The position numbers were made by a program, and so were the translations under genes. A DNA stretch of 37,850 bases from assembly GCA_017646785.1 (NCBI GenBank), contig JAGCLX010000002.1:1-37850 (forward strand). Direction: 5' to 3'. Source of the DNA: Alistipes sp. (GTDB lineage: Bacteria; Bacteroidota; Bacteroidia; Bacteroidales; Rikenellaceae). Below, piece after piece: positions 1-9,048 of the stretch; position 1 is the stretch's first letter; each line of letters begins with the position of its first letter. The notes below the pieces were generated by a model. It searched no databases and was not told the DNA's origin. It saw nothing but the letters and a program-made list of their open reading frames with translations.

Positions 1-434
1 TCGACCGTTTCTTACTAACTGTTGAATAGTTGGCATCTTTAAAACTTTTTGTCCTTTAAATTTTTGTTAACTATTTCAATTCCCTTTTGCGAGAAATTGC
101 CCGCAAAGATACGCATTTTTTTTGACATACAATATATATAGCCCCATTTTTCGCACTGAATTGTTGAAAACTTGTGAAAAACCCATATAATTTTCTTATC
201 GTTTTTTCAAAGTTATAATCGCATACCTATGACCAAAATCGCAACATGCTGTTTACCAACACGTTGCGATTTTTAGCCTTGTTTTAGGGGGCTGTCCCAT
301 GTGCCGAAAAGTGCTTATTTCGCATTTAGAACACTTTTGGACTATATTCAACGCACCTATATATTACACGTACGTGCGCGTTACGCGCGAGCTCATCGTT
401 GTTAATGCACGAAGTTCACCACTTTACGCGATTG
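1..434. other. Gene-free left edge
   Basis: AT-rich stretch with no convincing coding frame. An 82-codon plus-strand frame starting at 299 runs into the 3' end of the neighbouring lipoprotein gene and has no recognisable protein character. The only clear structure is the hairpin at 235-274, plus a small GC-rich inverted repeat near 375-390 (gcgcg/cgcgc arms). I see no RNA gene or insertion sequence here. Confidence 0.6.
235..274 (-). terminator. Hairpin, probable terminator of the lipoprotein pair
   Basis: Arms aaaatcgcaac (235-245) and gttgcgatttt (263-273) are perfectly complementary over 11 bases around a loop of about 17 bases, and both outer ends are A/T tracts. It could therefore stop transcription in either direction. 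It lies about 160 bases past the stop codon of the first lipoprotein gene on the minus strand, so it most likely ends that transcript. Confidence 0.55.
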
Positions 435-435
435 A

Positions 436-2544
436 CTACTTACGTAACTTATTCAAAGGCTTGATGGAGCCGTCTACACCTACGCCCATAACCATAAGGT
501 TTGGCTGCGACTCATACTTCTCGATAAACTCCTCGACAGGACGGTAGTCGTCGGTAGTCCACTCGTAGAGATCCGACATCCACATTGGGGTAACATCACC
601 CTTATAGTCGAAGGCAGCGGCACAAGCGTAGCAGTTAGCAAATATATCCGTATCCGTCCACTGCCACTCAACAGTCGTTACGTAATAAGGCTCACATGTA
701 TCGATCAACAAATCGTAGAACATAAGGTCATAACCATGGTAATCGTAGTCTGACTTATAGATAAAGTCCGAGAAGATGTCGGTTGTAGGCTCGCTCGTCT
801 TAACCTCCATTGTTATCACAAAATGTGTAGAATCGTAGTAGTAAGGGGGCTTATAATACTCAAATGTCTCGGGGTCGTATGCATAGAGGTCGGATACGCG
901 ATAAGGACCACCAACAACTACATCAGTGACCTCCAACTCGCACTTACCCTCCTTCTGAGTCTTGAACACCTTAGTACATACGTCGGTTGTAACAATGCCA
1001 CCGCTATAGCCGAACACCACTACGACATACTCCTTATCTGGGTAGAGCGTATTGAGGTGTGTTGTCATCTCACCCTTGAAGTTATATGTGTAGTAGTAGA
1101 AATCACCAAGCGCGTACTCCAAAAGAATATCATCATCATAACCCACTGGGAGATACTCGGTTGGAGTAATCAAGAAGAGGTATGACTCATCAGGATTTGA
1201 TGGTGCAATCTTGAGATCGGCAACACGCACATAGCAGTTAGTAACCTCGATATCGAAGGCCATATCCGACTTACCTACCTCCTCGGTTGAGAAGTTGATA
1301 AATGAGGGCTCACCTACCACCTGCACAAAGCCATCGTACTCAGCAACGGGGTAGACGAGAGCAGAGTAAAGCACGTAAGAAGATAGCGCCATGTCCAACA
1401 CCATGTCGCCCTTGTAGCAGACATTATCAAGAATTTGCTGCATTGTGTGGCCGGCCCTAAGGTTAGAAGAGTAGACACCAATCCACTCGTCAGCAATCTC
1501 AGACATGTATTCGCTATCAAACTCAACGCCCTCACCTACATATAGTTCGTTGTTGGCATCCACCACCTTAACAAGGTAGTAACCATCCCAGTTTTCAGGC
1601 TTAACATCAAGCTTGATCTCGGCACCATCTACCTCTACACCGAGGTTAAACTTCACATCCTGCAAAGGCGCATATTCAGGCTGAATTGTTGCCCATGCGA
1701 TGTCGCTGATGGGCTCATACGAAGCGCCGTCCTCAGAGAACTCCACGGCATAGACATACAACACAGACTGGGTACCTGGGCGCACGCTATTCCACTTAAC
1801 GCGCTTGTCGCCCTGGAATACGATGTTAGCCTTCACCATGTAGTCCTTGAGGTTCATGTTGTTGTCTATTGCGCCACCCTCGAATGCCACATAGTCATCC
1901 TCCCAGATCTGCTCAGCTGTTGTGATGCCACCATTCTTGAAGTAAGACACCTCGTCAAGGAACATCACGTAGTATACGTCGCTGTGCGAGGGGGTTACCT
2001 GTGTTATTGCCGATGCGGCATGCACCTCCTGCACATCGATGGTAAACGAGACATCAGGCTTTGGGGCCTCACCCTTACCCACCTGCTTGATTATCACTTC
2101 GATGGTCTGCTCACGATAGGTGATTGTTATCTTACCGTCGCGCGCTTCGCCTTCGTTTGCCTCAACGGTGAATGACTTACGCTGTGTGGGGTGAATTTTA
2201 ATCCACTCCTGCTCTGTGCTTGTCTCGGGCTCTACGGGAGATGTGCGAGTGTCGTCACCCTCCTGCTTCTCGATGATGTTCCACTCCAACTCACCATCGC
2301 CACCCTCTGCGGGGAAGTTCATCAGCTTCTCAGATACCAACTCAAGGTACAACACCTTATCCTCTTCTGGCTTATTGGGGTCTTCGGGGTCTTTTGGATC
2401 CTCGGGGTCGTTTGGATTCTCGGGATTCTCAGGGTTGTTGGGATTGTTTGGCTGCTCCGGAACAATCGATTCGGTACAAGCCACAACAGCCATTGCGACT
2501 ACGACAAAGGCTGCAAACAGCTTAAAATAGTTGAAAATTCTCAT
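436..2544 (-). CDS. BACON-domain surface lipoprotein with Fn3-like repeats
   Basis: A 702-residue lipoprotein. The ATG at 2544 is preferred to an in-frame TTG four codons upstream because it begins a normal lipoprotein signal peptide with its lipobox cysteine at residue 23 (VVAC-TES). A Pro/Asn/Glu/Asp-rich linker follows (roughly residues 30-62), then a BACON-type beta-sandwich (about 65-165) with the typical W-I-K-I and G-K-I-T-I-T-Y motifs. The remaining 530 residues look like several Fn3-like units with Y-P-x-x-E-Y-type strands. BACON proteins are Bacteroidetes surface proteins often tied to glycan or mucin binding; that role is inferred, and no enzyme domain is visible. The gene starts 18 bases after the stop of the next lipoprotein gene, so the two are probably co-transcribed. 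Its first 165 residues are nearly a copy of that neighbour's. Confidence 0.85.
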   Translation of the reverse strand: MRIFNYFKLFAAFVVVAMAVVACTESIVPEQPNNPNNPENPENPNDPEDPKDPEDPNKPEEDKVLYLELVSEKLMNFPAEGGDGELEWNIIEKQEGDDTRTSPVEPETSTEQEWIKIHPTQRKSFTVEANEGEARDGKITITYREQTIEVIIKQVGKGEAPKPDVSFTIDVQEVHAASAITQVTPSHSDVYYVMFLDEVSYFKNGGITTAEQIWEDDYVAFEGGAIDNNMNLKDYMVKANIVFQGDKRVKWNSVRPGTQSVLYVYAVEFSEDGASYEPISDIAWATIQPEYAPLQDVKFNLGVEVDGAEIKLDVKPENWDGYYLVKVVDANNELYVGEGVEFDSEYMSEIADEWIGVYSSNLRAGHTMQQILDNVCYKGDMVLDMALSSYVLYSALVYPVAEYDGFVQVVGEPSFINFSTEEVGKSDMAFDIEVTNCYVRVADLKIAPSNPDESYLFLITPTEYLPVGYDDDILLEYALGDFYYYTYNFKGEMTTHLNTLYPDKEYVVVVFGYSGGIVTTDVCTKVFKTQKEGKCELEVTDVVVGGPYRVSDLYAYDPETFEYYKPPYYYDSTHFVITMEVKTSEPTTDIFSDFIYKSDYDYHGYDLMFYDLLIDTCEPYYVTTVEWQWTDTDIFANCYACAAAFDYKGDVTPMWMSDLYEWTTDDYRPVEEFIEKYESQPNLMVMGVGVDGSIKPLNKLRK
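2082..2484 (-). repeat. Direct repeat copy 1 (signal-peptide end, linker and BACON region)
   Basis: This block matches 4043-4421 with few base differences. It covers the lipobox, the Pro-rich linker and the BACON domain. Copy 1 is 24 bases longer: 18 bases are one extra six-residue unit in the PED/PKD linker and 6 bases are two extra codons inside the BACON domain. Both differences keep the frame. Similarity fades quickly on both sides. Confidence 0.85.
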
Positions 2545-2561
2545 GGTAAATATCAATATTA

Positions 2562-4481
2562 TTAGTTGTTGCTGTAATATGTTACAATATTGCCTTTGAA
2601 CTCAATAAGGCGTCCATCTAATGTCACGAGACGAACATTGTAGGTATAGAGGCCATCCTCCTTGCCGAGACCATTATCCGAGTACTCGAACGTATAGTCG
2701 TTGGTGTCAATGTCAATCTTAACACCATCATAGTTGATGTAAGGCATGATAACCTTGCCATTCCAGAGGTTTACGACCAACTCGTTCTCATGCTTATCAT
2801 AGAAGTAGAAGTATCTATCGCTATTAGTCGCCTTCACCATCTCGACATAGACTGGAGCAAATTCGAGGGGCTCGGCAACAACATCGCCGCCATAGTTCAC
2901 ACCTGCAACTGCGCCGCTCCATGAGAGCTGATAGGTGTTACCCTCATAGGTCCACTCCACGACAAACGCCGTAGTACCCTCGTCAAGGTTGTTCGCGACA
3001 GTAGCCTTAGCGCTTGTCATATCGCCATACACGTCGCCATAGCCATGCACGCAATATGCAAGGTCGATTGTCGCAGCCTCCGACGAGTACTCTCCATCAG
3101 CCAGGGGCTTGCCTGGCACGAGAGCATCACCCTTAAAGCTAACCTTGTGACCCACCAACTCGTCAACCATAAAGAGTACATCCTTCTGTCCCTCCTTGTC
3201 ATACTCCACCTTTGCAGAGAGCGCCTCTACGGTAAATGTACTACCGGTCTCCTTCTCGTATACGAAGCCCTCCACTGCGCCGGTCCAGTTGATGGTGATG
3301 TAGTCACCCTCCTCCGACTTGATGAAGCCTGTGATGGTTGTTGTGTTGTCAGCATTGTGCGCAAGGGTAATCTCAGCATCTGCAAAGCCACATGTCTGGT
3401 CGTTGCCAGTGCTGAATGTAGACCAAGAGCTGATAGTCTCGGCCGCATAGGTATATTTACCCGCAGAGAGGTAATCCTCATTTGGAGCAACCTCGTCATA
3501 CATGTCGAGCTCATGGTAGCGCGCATCGTCAATGTATAGCTGCAAGAAGAAGTTGCCAATCATAGAGCACTCCGCCTTTACACTCACGGGAGTGAAGGCC
3601 TCGGGCTCTACGGGCTCAGCCTCGGGAACCATGTCCATAACGACACCGCTGTATGCAAAATGCTGCTCCTCGCCCTCGGTTGTCACGAGCGTGATAGTGA
3701 AGTCGTAGTTCTCACCATCAACAGCCACCACAACCTCACCGTCTTCGTAGAAATACTCATTATAGTCATCCTCTGTGTATGACATGAGCATACACTCCTC
3801 GGCAACCAAGCCCTCATTCTCGACGTTGTATGTACCTGCAGCAAGCACCTCTACGCCCTCTGCGCCAACAAGCAACAAGCCGAGCTCGAGGCTCTCCTGG
3901 TCGTCAACAAATGCCAATACGAAGTTGTTGTTCTCCAAGCCAAGCTCCGCACTGGGGATACGCATTGCTGCAGCAAGCTTTGTCTCAACTATGGGCTCTG
4001 GTTCTGGCTCCTGCTCGGGAGGAAGCTCCTCACCTGCGCCCGCCTGCTTGATGACAACATCAATAACCTGCTCACGGTAGGTGATGGTAATCTTACCCTC
4101 ACGCGCTTCGCCTTCGTTTGCCTCAACGGTGAATGACTTACACTGCGTGGGGTTAATTTTAATCCACTCCTGCTCTGTGCTTGTCTCGGGCTCTACGGGA
4201 GATGTGCGAGAGTCGTCCTGCTTCTCGAGGATATTCCACTCCAACTCACCCTCGCCACCCTCAGCAGGGAAGTTCATCAGCTTCTCGGACACCAACTCGA
4301 GGTACAACACCTTATCCTCTTCTGGCTTATTGGGGTCTTCGGGGTCGTTTGGATTCTCGGGATTCTCAGGGTTGTTGGGATTGTTGGGCTGCTCCGGAAC
4401 ATTCGACTCGGTACAAGCCACAGCCACCATCATAGCCAACACTACTACGAGGGCACTCTTAAAAATGTTTACAAGTTTCAT
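2562..4481 (-). CDS. BACON-domain surface lipoprotein with four ~110-residue beta repeats
   Basis: A 639-residue lipoprotein with lipobox cysteine at residue 23 (VAVAC-TES), a shorter Pro/Asn/Glu linker than its neighbour, a BACON-like domain (about 60-155) and a short P-E-x-P spacer. About four beta-rich modules follow, each ending in a pattern such as W-T/S-G-A-V-x-G or F-x-Y-S-G-V-V. The third module (around 410-520, containing V-P-G-K-P-L-A-D-G-E-Y) closely resembles the last module of the 1215-residue lipoprotein upstream. It is likely the first gene of a two-gene transcript, with a promoter at 4529-4560. No catalytic motif is visible. Surface ligand binding or adhesion is plausible but unproven. 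Confidence 0.85.
   Translation of the reverse strand: MKLVNIFKSALVVVLAMMVAVACTESNVPEQPNNPNNPENPENPNDPEDPNKPEEDKVLYLELVSEKLMNFPAEGGEGELEWNILEKQDDSRTSPVEPETSTEQEWIKINPTQCKSFTVEANEGEAREGKITITYREQVIDVVIKQAGAGEELPPEQEPEPEPIVETKLAAAMRIPSAELGLENNNFVLAFVDDQESLELGLLLVGAEGVEVLAAGTYNVENEGLVAEECMLMSYTEDDYNEYFYEDGEVVVAVDGENYDFTITLVTTEGEEQHFAYSGVVMDMVPEAEPVEPEAFTPVSVKAECSMIGNFFLQLYIDDARYHELDMYDEVAPNEDYLSAGKYTYAAETISSWSTFSTGNDQTCGFADAEITLAHNADNTTTITGFIKSEEGDYITINWTGAVEGFVYEKETGSTFTVEALSAKVEYDKEGQKDVLFMVDELVGHKVSFKGDALVPGKPLADGEYSSEAATIDLAYCVHGYGDVYGDMTSAKATVANNLDEGTTAFVVEWTYEGNTYQLSWSGAVAGVNYGGDVVAEPLEFAPVYVEMVKATNSDRYFYFYDKHENELVVNLWNGKVIMPYINYDGVKIDIDTNDYTFEYSDNGLGKEDGLYTYNVRLVTLDGRLIEFKGNIVTYYSNN
4043..4421 (-). 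repeat. Direct repeat copy 2 (signal-peptide end, linker and BACON region)
   Basis: Partner of 2082-2484, in the same orientation. The near-identical DNA, including long runs of identical synonymous codons, points to a recent duplication or ongoing gene conversion between the two adjacent genes. It also gives homologous recombination a way to delete one gene or fuse the two. Confidence 0.85.
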
Positions 4482-4528
4482 ATTATCATAATTTTAAACG
4501 TTTGCTTATCTAATTGACAGATACCAAG

Positions 4529-4560
4529 CAAAGTTACTAAAAATGATAATAAAAAGCAAG
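4529..4560 (-). promoter_or_regulatory. Bacteroidota-type promoter of the two-lipoprotein unit
   Basis: Read on the minus strand, CTTG (4560-4557) is followed after 20 bases by TAACTTTG (4536-4529), matching the Bacteroides consensus -33 TTTG and -7 TAnnTTTG with one change in the -33 box. It lies about 48 bases upstream of the ATG at 4481. Confidence 0.65.
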
Positions 4561-4571
4561 TTAATAGGGAT

Positions 4572-4605
4572 AAAAAAATCGGAGCCTCCCGAAAGGGAAG
4601 CTCCG
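4572..4605 (-). terminator. Rho-independent terminator of the 1215-residue lipoprotein gene
   Basis: A hairpin with arms cggagc-c-tccc and ggga-agctccg closed by gaaa (4580-4605), followed on the minus strand by a run of seven T (4578-4572). It lies 28 bases past the stop codon at 4633 and separates this gene from the lipoprotein pair, which has its own promoter. Confidence 0.85.
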
Positions 4606-4632
4606 AAAAGTTATCAGATTGGGTAATCTTGA

Positions 4633-7600
4633 TTACTCAACTACCTCAGGAGAAGTGTAAACGAAAGCATACTGCTGACCGTTGTAAACGAACTTTGCAT
4701 CGTAAGTAAGTGAACCGTTACCATTGTCAGTTACAGTACACTCAACGCTTGACATAACGCCGTTTGTAGTACCATAATCGAAGATAGAGTAATCTTCATC
4801 AATAGTATACTCTGCTGAAGAGTAGTAACCAGCAACAAGAGGCTGACCAGGAACACAGTTGTCCATACCCTTGAAGTCGATTACGTGAGCGTTAGTAGCT
4901 GAATGCCAGAACTGCATCTCCTTCTCACCTGGCTCGTCGTAACCAACAGTTGCATTGATAATCTCAACTGTGATAACGCCACTTGGCTGCTCAGGCTCCT
5001 CACGCTCTACGAGTGTCAAACCCTCGAGAACGCCAGTGTAAGTACCGTGGTGCTCAACAGCTGATGGATACTCAGTATAATCAAGGTTGAAAGTAGCAGT
5101 ACCATCACCGTTGTCAATAACCTCCATAGTTACAGGCCAGCACTCAGCACCATTCCAAGTATTGTCAGTAGCATAACCACCGATGTACAATGTGCTTGCA
5201 TCACCGAAGCTACCATTCTGATCATAGAGACCTGCTACGTACTCTGCAGTACCACGAGTAGCAAGCTTGATAACTGCTGTGTAAGTGCCGTCAGTGAAAG
5301 TAAGGTTATGGTAGTTCAAGTTGCTATCAGCAGCTGCAACAGCTACAGATGTGAACTCAACAAGAGCTGGCTCAGCAGGCTCCTCAGACTCGTAACCTGG
5401 AACGATAAGACCCTCGATGTCACCGTAGTAGTGGAACTTACCAACTGATGAGTTAACTGTCAAGTCGTACTTACCCTCTACGTAAGCAACAGTGATCTTG
5501 ATGTCGCTAACCCACTGTGTACCGTTCATATAAGTGTTACCAAGAGCGTAACCTGAGTCGTAGTAGAACTGGAAGTCCCAAGTACCCTCGTTCAAGTAGT
5601 TTACACCACCGTTACCTGCAGTTGTAGTGATAACATCATCATCAGCAGTTGTAAGAGTCAATGCGTAGTAGTTAGGATTGCTCTCCTGGTATGCAGCAGT
5701 TACAGATTTCAACTCCTCAGCAACCTGCTCGTAAACGATCTCATCGTATACACAGTTAGAATATGTACCATCAGCAAACTGAACACCAACAGCTACCTTG
5801 TAAGTACCGTCAGAGAATGAGTAAGAGTAGTCAGCAGTACGAGTTGCAAGGATTGGGTTAGTCTCGCTAGACTGATACAACCAGCTAGAGCTGTATGCTA
5901 CGTCGTAGAGCTCAGCCTCAGTACGCTGGTAGTATGAGCCACCAGTTGTAGAGATGATGTAGTACTGGTAAGCCTTAACATCAGCACCCTCAAGACCACC
6001 TACAGTGATGTGTGCACCCTCAGCGTCGAAAGTTACAGACTCGATAGTAGGAACGTAAGTCTCGTTGATTACAAGATCGTTGCTCTTGAACTCCTTCAAC
6101 TCCAATGTGTAGTTACCCGCAGCGTCGATAACCAATACACCAAGGTACTTAACAGTTCCAGGCTCCTCAACGTCTGTACCAGCGTAGAATGTGTAGTTAT
6201 TATCAGCGAGTTCAGCGGCGTCGCGGTCGTAACCGTTAGCGATAAGATCAGCCTTCAAAGCATCAGCCTCCATCTCGTTGTTATCATACCAACGAGTGTA
6301 AGCAACAACTACAGTCTCAGGAACTGTAAGGTCTACAGCAACAGTGTAGAGACCATGATTCTCAGCGAGCACGTAAGAGATCTCCATAGGAGTCTCAGCT
6401 GGAGTAATGTCTGCTGTTGAGAAGTAGATGAAGTGCATATCCTCCTTAGTGTACTCAGTCTTACCCTCCTCCTCAGCGAAGAGACACATTACATACTCAG
6501 TGTTAGGAGCAAGCTCGAAGTAGCTGTAACCTGAAGTGTAAGCCATAAGCTCAGCAAACGAGATGTTAGGCTCTACAACATCTGACTCAATTGCCATACC
6601 GAACTGAGAATACTGTGGATACAGCAAGTAGTTATCCCATGCAGACAAGAAGTATTCCTCCATTGACTCATACCAACCCTCCTCGATATAGTAATCAATA
6701 TCCGCCTTAGCCTGTGGATAGAGGTGATACTTAACAGCACCACGAAGTGTTACGTCGAAGTATACGTTGTTGAATGTGCGAGCGTCAACGTTCTCAACAA
6801 TAGAGAGAGCAAGCTGCTTGAAAGGAACTGCAACCATCTCATCCCACATGAGGCTACCCTGGTTATGAACGTCAGTAGGAATAACGCAAACCATGAATGA
6901 GTTGCCCTCGTATGTCAACTGACCATACCAATTGAGGTAGTCGATAACCTCCTCAACAGTGAAGTTGATAGTCCACTTCTCGTTTACGCCGTCAACGTAG
7001 ATAGCTGAATCACTATCGTTCTCACCTACGTTCATGAAGAAGTTATAGGCGTAAGATGCAACTGCAGGAATGTTGAACTCACCCCAGTTTGAGTTGTAAA
7101 CTGACTCAAGGTCACCCTCACACTCATTATAATCTGCAAGGTTAACAACAGCGAAGTAGAAGTTGTTGAACTCCACAACCTGCTCCACAACACCCCATTC
7201 TGCACGCTCGTAGCTATCAACCCAAGTATTGTTGATAGTGACGTTACCAGCCTTGTCGACCTGGAGATCGATACCTGCCAACTCAACATCGATATTCATA
7301 ACCTTACATGCACCAGCAGCAGTGTTGAAGTGGATAGCAATCTTACCAGACTTCTCTGCATACTGCAAGAAATTCTTAGCAGGACCAGTGATGTTCAAAA
7401 CATAATCCATACCACCTACGGCACGTGTAGGAGCCTCAACAGAAGCCTTCCAACCAAGAGGTGTATTCATAACGTTGATATCCTCAACAGCGTCATTGAT
7501 AGCAAAAGCAATTGAAAGAGTCTCACCTGCCTTAACATAGATAGCAGACTTTGCAGCCTCAAACTCAACAACCTCAGCCAAAGCAACTGTGAACTTCTCG

Positions 7601-8280
7601 CCATCAGCCAATGTGAATGTAACAGTGTTGTTGTCGTTAACTACAACCTCTGTGAATACACCTGCTGACTCAACCTGCTGTGCAGAAAGACCTGAGTCAA
7701 CCCATGTCTGACCACCATCGATAGAAACGAGCAACTTGCCAGTAGTATCGTCTACGTCGAACTTAAGCTCGCATGAGCAAGATACGCCCTCACAATCGCA
7801 AGAGTCACCTGCCTCGGGAACCTCAGCAAATACGGGAACCTTCTGGCCGTCAACCTCCAAATACTTCTGGAACTTACCGCCATCGAAAATAGCCCAATAG
7901 TAAACGCCATCCTCAGCCTTGTAAGGAGCAATTGTAGTGTCAGTAGCAGCTACGTTTGTATTGCCTGACTCCTCAGCCTTAGGATAAACTGTGAATGATG
8001 AACCATCAGAAAGAGTTACCTTAGTAGAGCCGTCCTCAGCCTTCTCGACCTTAGTAACAACAGTCTTACCGTTGATAAGCTTGGTCAAAGCCTCAACCTG
8101 CTCATCCAACTTCTTCTCCAACGCTGCAACACGCTCTGTAAGGGCCGCAAGGTCCTTCTCTACGCGGTCAACGCGCTGATTGATGCCTGAATCGTCATAT
8201 GAACATGACGCGGCAAGTGCCATAGCAGCTATAACGGTAGCAGCTACAACAGACTTGAGGGTTGTAAACATTTTCCTCAT
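4633..8280 (-). CDS. Giant lipoprotein: coiled-coil (DUF4988-like) N-terminus, Fn3-like and beta-repeat modules
   Basis: A 1215-residue lipoprotein. The signal peptide ends at lipobox cysteine 26 (LAASC). A heptad coiled coil follows (about 32-70, R-V-D-R-V-E-K-D-L then R-V-A-A-L-E-K-K-L), then a beta hairpin with D-G-S-S-F-T-V as in DUF4988-type lipoproteins. A four-cysteine cluster lies at 161-170 (C-x-C-x4-C-x-C). The middle has Fn3-like units (for example L-A-P-N-T-E-Y near 590). The C-terminus has three ~110-residue modules with D-N-G-D-G-T-like turns, related to those of the 639-residue neighbour. Its synonymous codon use seems more uniform than its neighbours'. With a consensus promoter and its own terminator, it may be an abundant surface protein. 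Function is unknown; the coiled coil suggests trimerisation or stalk formation. Confidence 0.85.
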   Translation of the reverse strand: MRKMFTTLKSVVAATVIAAMALAASCSYDDSGINQRVDRVEKDLAALTERVAALEKKLDEQVEALTKLINGKTVVTKVEKAEDGSTKVTLSDGSSFTVYPKAEESGNTNVAATDTTIAPYKAEDGVYYWAIFDGGKFQKYLEVDGQKVPVFAEVPEAGDSCDCEGVSCSCELKFDVDDTTGKLLVSIDGGQTWVDSGLSAQQVESAGVFTEVVVNDNNTVTFTLADGEKFTVALAEVVEFEAAKSAIYVKAGETLSIAFAINDAVEDINVMNTPLGWKASVEAPTRAVGGMDYVLNITGPAKNFLQYAEKSGKIAIHFNTAAGACKVMNIDVELAGIDLQVDKAGNVTINNTWVDSYERAEWGVVEQVVEFNNFYFAVVNLADYNECEGDLESVYNSNWGEFNIPAVASYAYNFFMNVGENDSDSAIYVDGVNEKWTINFTVEEVIDYLNWYGQLTYEGNSFMVCVIPTDVHNQGSLMWDEMVAVPFKQLALSIVENVDARTFNNVYFDVTLRGAVKYHLYPQAKADIDYYIEEGWYESMEEYFLSAWDNYLLYPQYSQFGMAIESDVVEPNISFAELMAYTSGYSYFELAPNTEYVMCLFAEEEGKTEYTKEDMHFIYFSTADITPAETPMEISYVLAENHGLYTVAVDLTVPETVVVAYTRWYDNNEMEADALKADLIANGYDRDAAELADNNYTFYAGTDVEEPGTVKYLGVLVIDAAGNYTLELKEFKSNDLVINETYVPTIESVTFDAEGAHITVGGLEGADVKAYQYYIISTTGGSYYQRTEAELYDVAYSSSWLYQSSETNPILATRTADYSYSFSDGTYKVAVGVQFADGTYSNCVYDEIVYEQVAEELKSVTAAYQESNPNYYALTLTTADDDVITTTAGNGGVNYLNEGTWDFQFYYDSGYALGNTYMNGTQWVSDIKITVAYVEGKYDLTVNSSVGKFHYYGDIEGLIVPGYESEEPAEPALVEFTSVAVAAADSNLNYHNLTFTDGTYTAVIKLATRGTAEYVAGLYDQNGSFGDASTLYIGGYATDNTWNGAECWPVTMEVIDNGDGTATFNLDYTEYPSAVEHHGTYTGVLEGLTLVEREEPEQPSGVITVEIINATVGYDEPGEKEMQFWHSATNAHVIDFKGMDNCVPGQPLVAGYYSSAEYTIDEDYSIFDYGTTNGVMSSVECTVTDNGNGSLTYDAKFVYNGQQYAFVYTSPEVVE

Positions 8281-8374
8281 AGTACTAAAATTTAATAGTG
8301 GTTAATAATAAAAATTGTGTTCTATTCTGTTAGCCGACAAAAGCGGTCTTCATAAAAAACCGCAATTATCAATG

Positions 8375-8407
8375 CAAATATATAAAATAATTCCTTAATT
8401 ACGCAAA
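8375..8407 (-). promoter_or_regulatory. Consensus promoter of the 1215-residue lipoprotein
   Basis: On the minus strand, TTTG (8407-8404), a 21-base gap and TATATTTG (8382-8375) match the Bacteroides sigma consensus exactly. The expected start near 8368 leaves a leader of about 88 bases before the ATG at 8280. The rest of 8281-8578 holds only this promoter and the terminator at 8512-8543. Confidence 0.75.
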
Positions 8408-8511
8408 CTTTTTTAAACTTTTTCTTGCATGGCCCACGATTTTTATGCTAACACTAACTCATAAACACCCCACATTATTAAACAAAACCTTATTTCAAGT
8501 GCATAAAACAA

Positions 8512-8543
8512 CGAATGGGATGCGTTTTCACACATCCCATTCG
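8512..8543 (-). terminator. Terminator downstream of gcvH
   Basis: Perfect 11-base arms cgaatgggatg (8512-8522) and catcccattcg (8533-8543) around a 10-base loop, followed on the minus strand by ttgtttt. It lies 36 bases past the gcvH stop codon. Confidence 0.8.
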
Positions 8544-8578
8544 CAAAACATTGACGGCAACACGCCGTTTGTTTTAGA

Positions 8579-8959
8579 TTATCCGATAAGAGCCTCGTAT
8601 GCTGCTGCGTCCAACAAACCGTCAACCTCAGCAGGGTTAGACATCTTAATCTTTACCAACCAACCCTCACCGTATGGATCCTTGTTTACGAGTGATGAAT
8701 CAGCCTCAACAGCCTCGTTGAACTCAACGACCTCACCGCTAACGGGTGAGAAGGCGTCTGATACAGTCTTAACAGCCTCGATAGAGCCGAATACCTCGTT
8801 TGCCTCGATAGTCTCACCTACAGTGGGAACATCAACAAAAACGATATCGCCAAGCTGTGACTGAGCATAATCAGTAATGCCGATAACAGCAACATCACCC
8901 TCTACACGGCACCACTCGTGGTCGTTAGAGTACTTCAAATTAGCAGGTACATTTGCCAT
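8579..8959 (-). CDS. gcvH: Glycine cleavage system H protein
   Basis: A 126-residue lipoyl carrier protein of the glycine cleavage system. It shuttles the aminomethyl group between the P, T and L proteins through a lipoyl-lysine arm. The family signature is clear: S-N-D-H-E-W near the start, [12 protein letters not shown] and [11 protein letters not shown], with lysine 64 as the lipoylation site. The C-terminal L-V-K-I-K-M-S-N-P and L-L-D-A-A-A-Y are also typical. Length is normal. It stands alone here, with no gcvT, gcvP or lipoate gene beside it, and has its own promoter and terminator. Confidence 0.96.
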   Translation of the reverse strand: MANVPANLKYSNDHEWCRVEGDVAVIGITDYAQSQLGDIVFVDVPTVGETIEANEVFGSIEAVKTVSDAFSPVSGEVVEFNEAVEADSSLVNKDPYGEGWLVKIKMSNPAEVDGLLDAAAYEALIG

Positions 8960-9001
8960 AATTCAAGTTGTATTTAAAGTTATTGTATTGTTTCGCAACC
9001 A

Positions 9002-9033
9002 CAAATATATGCAACATTTCGCTGAAAAACAAA
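9002..9033 (-). promoter_or_regulatory. Consensus promoter of gcvH
   Basis: On the minus strand TTTG (9033-9030), a 20-base gap and TATATTTG (9009-9002) sit in the 89-base gap between birA and gcvH. It lies about 43 bases upstream of the gcvH ATG, so gcvH can be transcribed independently of birA. Confidence 0.7.
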
Positions 9034-9048
9034 AAATAAACCAACTTT

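Noticed and set aside
235..274. Terminal inverted repeat of an insertion sequence
   Set aside because: Both arms lie within 40 bases with T/A tracts, which fits a terminator; no transposase gene is present.
299..547. 82-codon plus-strand frame at the left edge
   Set aside because: It overlaps the end of a well-supported lipoprotein gene on the other strand and has no protein-like features.
4322..4400. CRISPR-like or satellite repeat
   Set aside because: The repeated DNA is the in-frame Pro/Asn/Glu/Asp linker of a lipoprotein gene, with no spacers of unique sequence.
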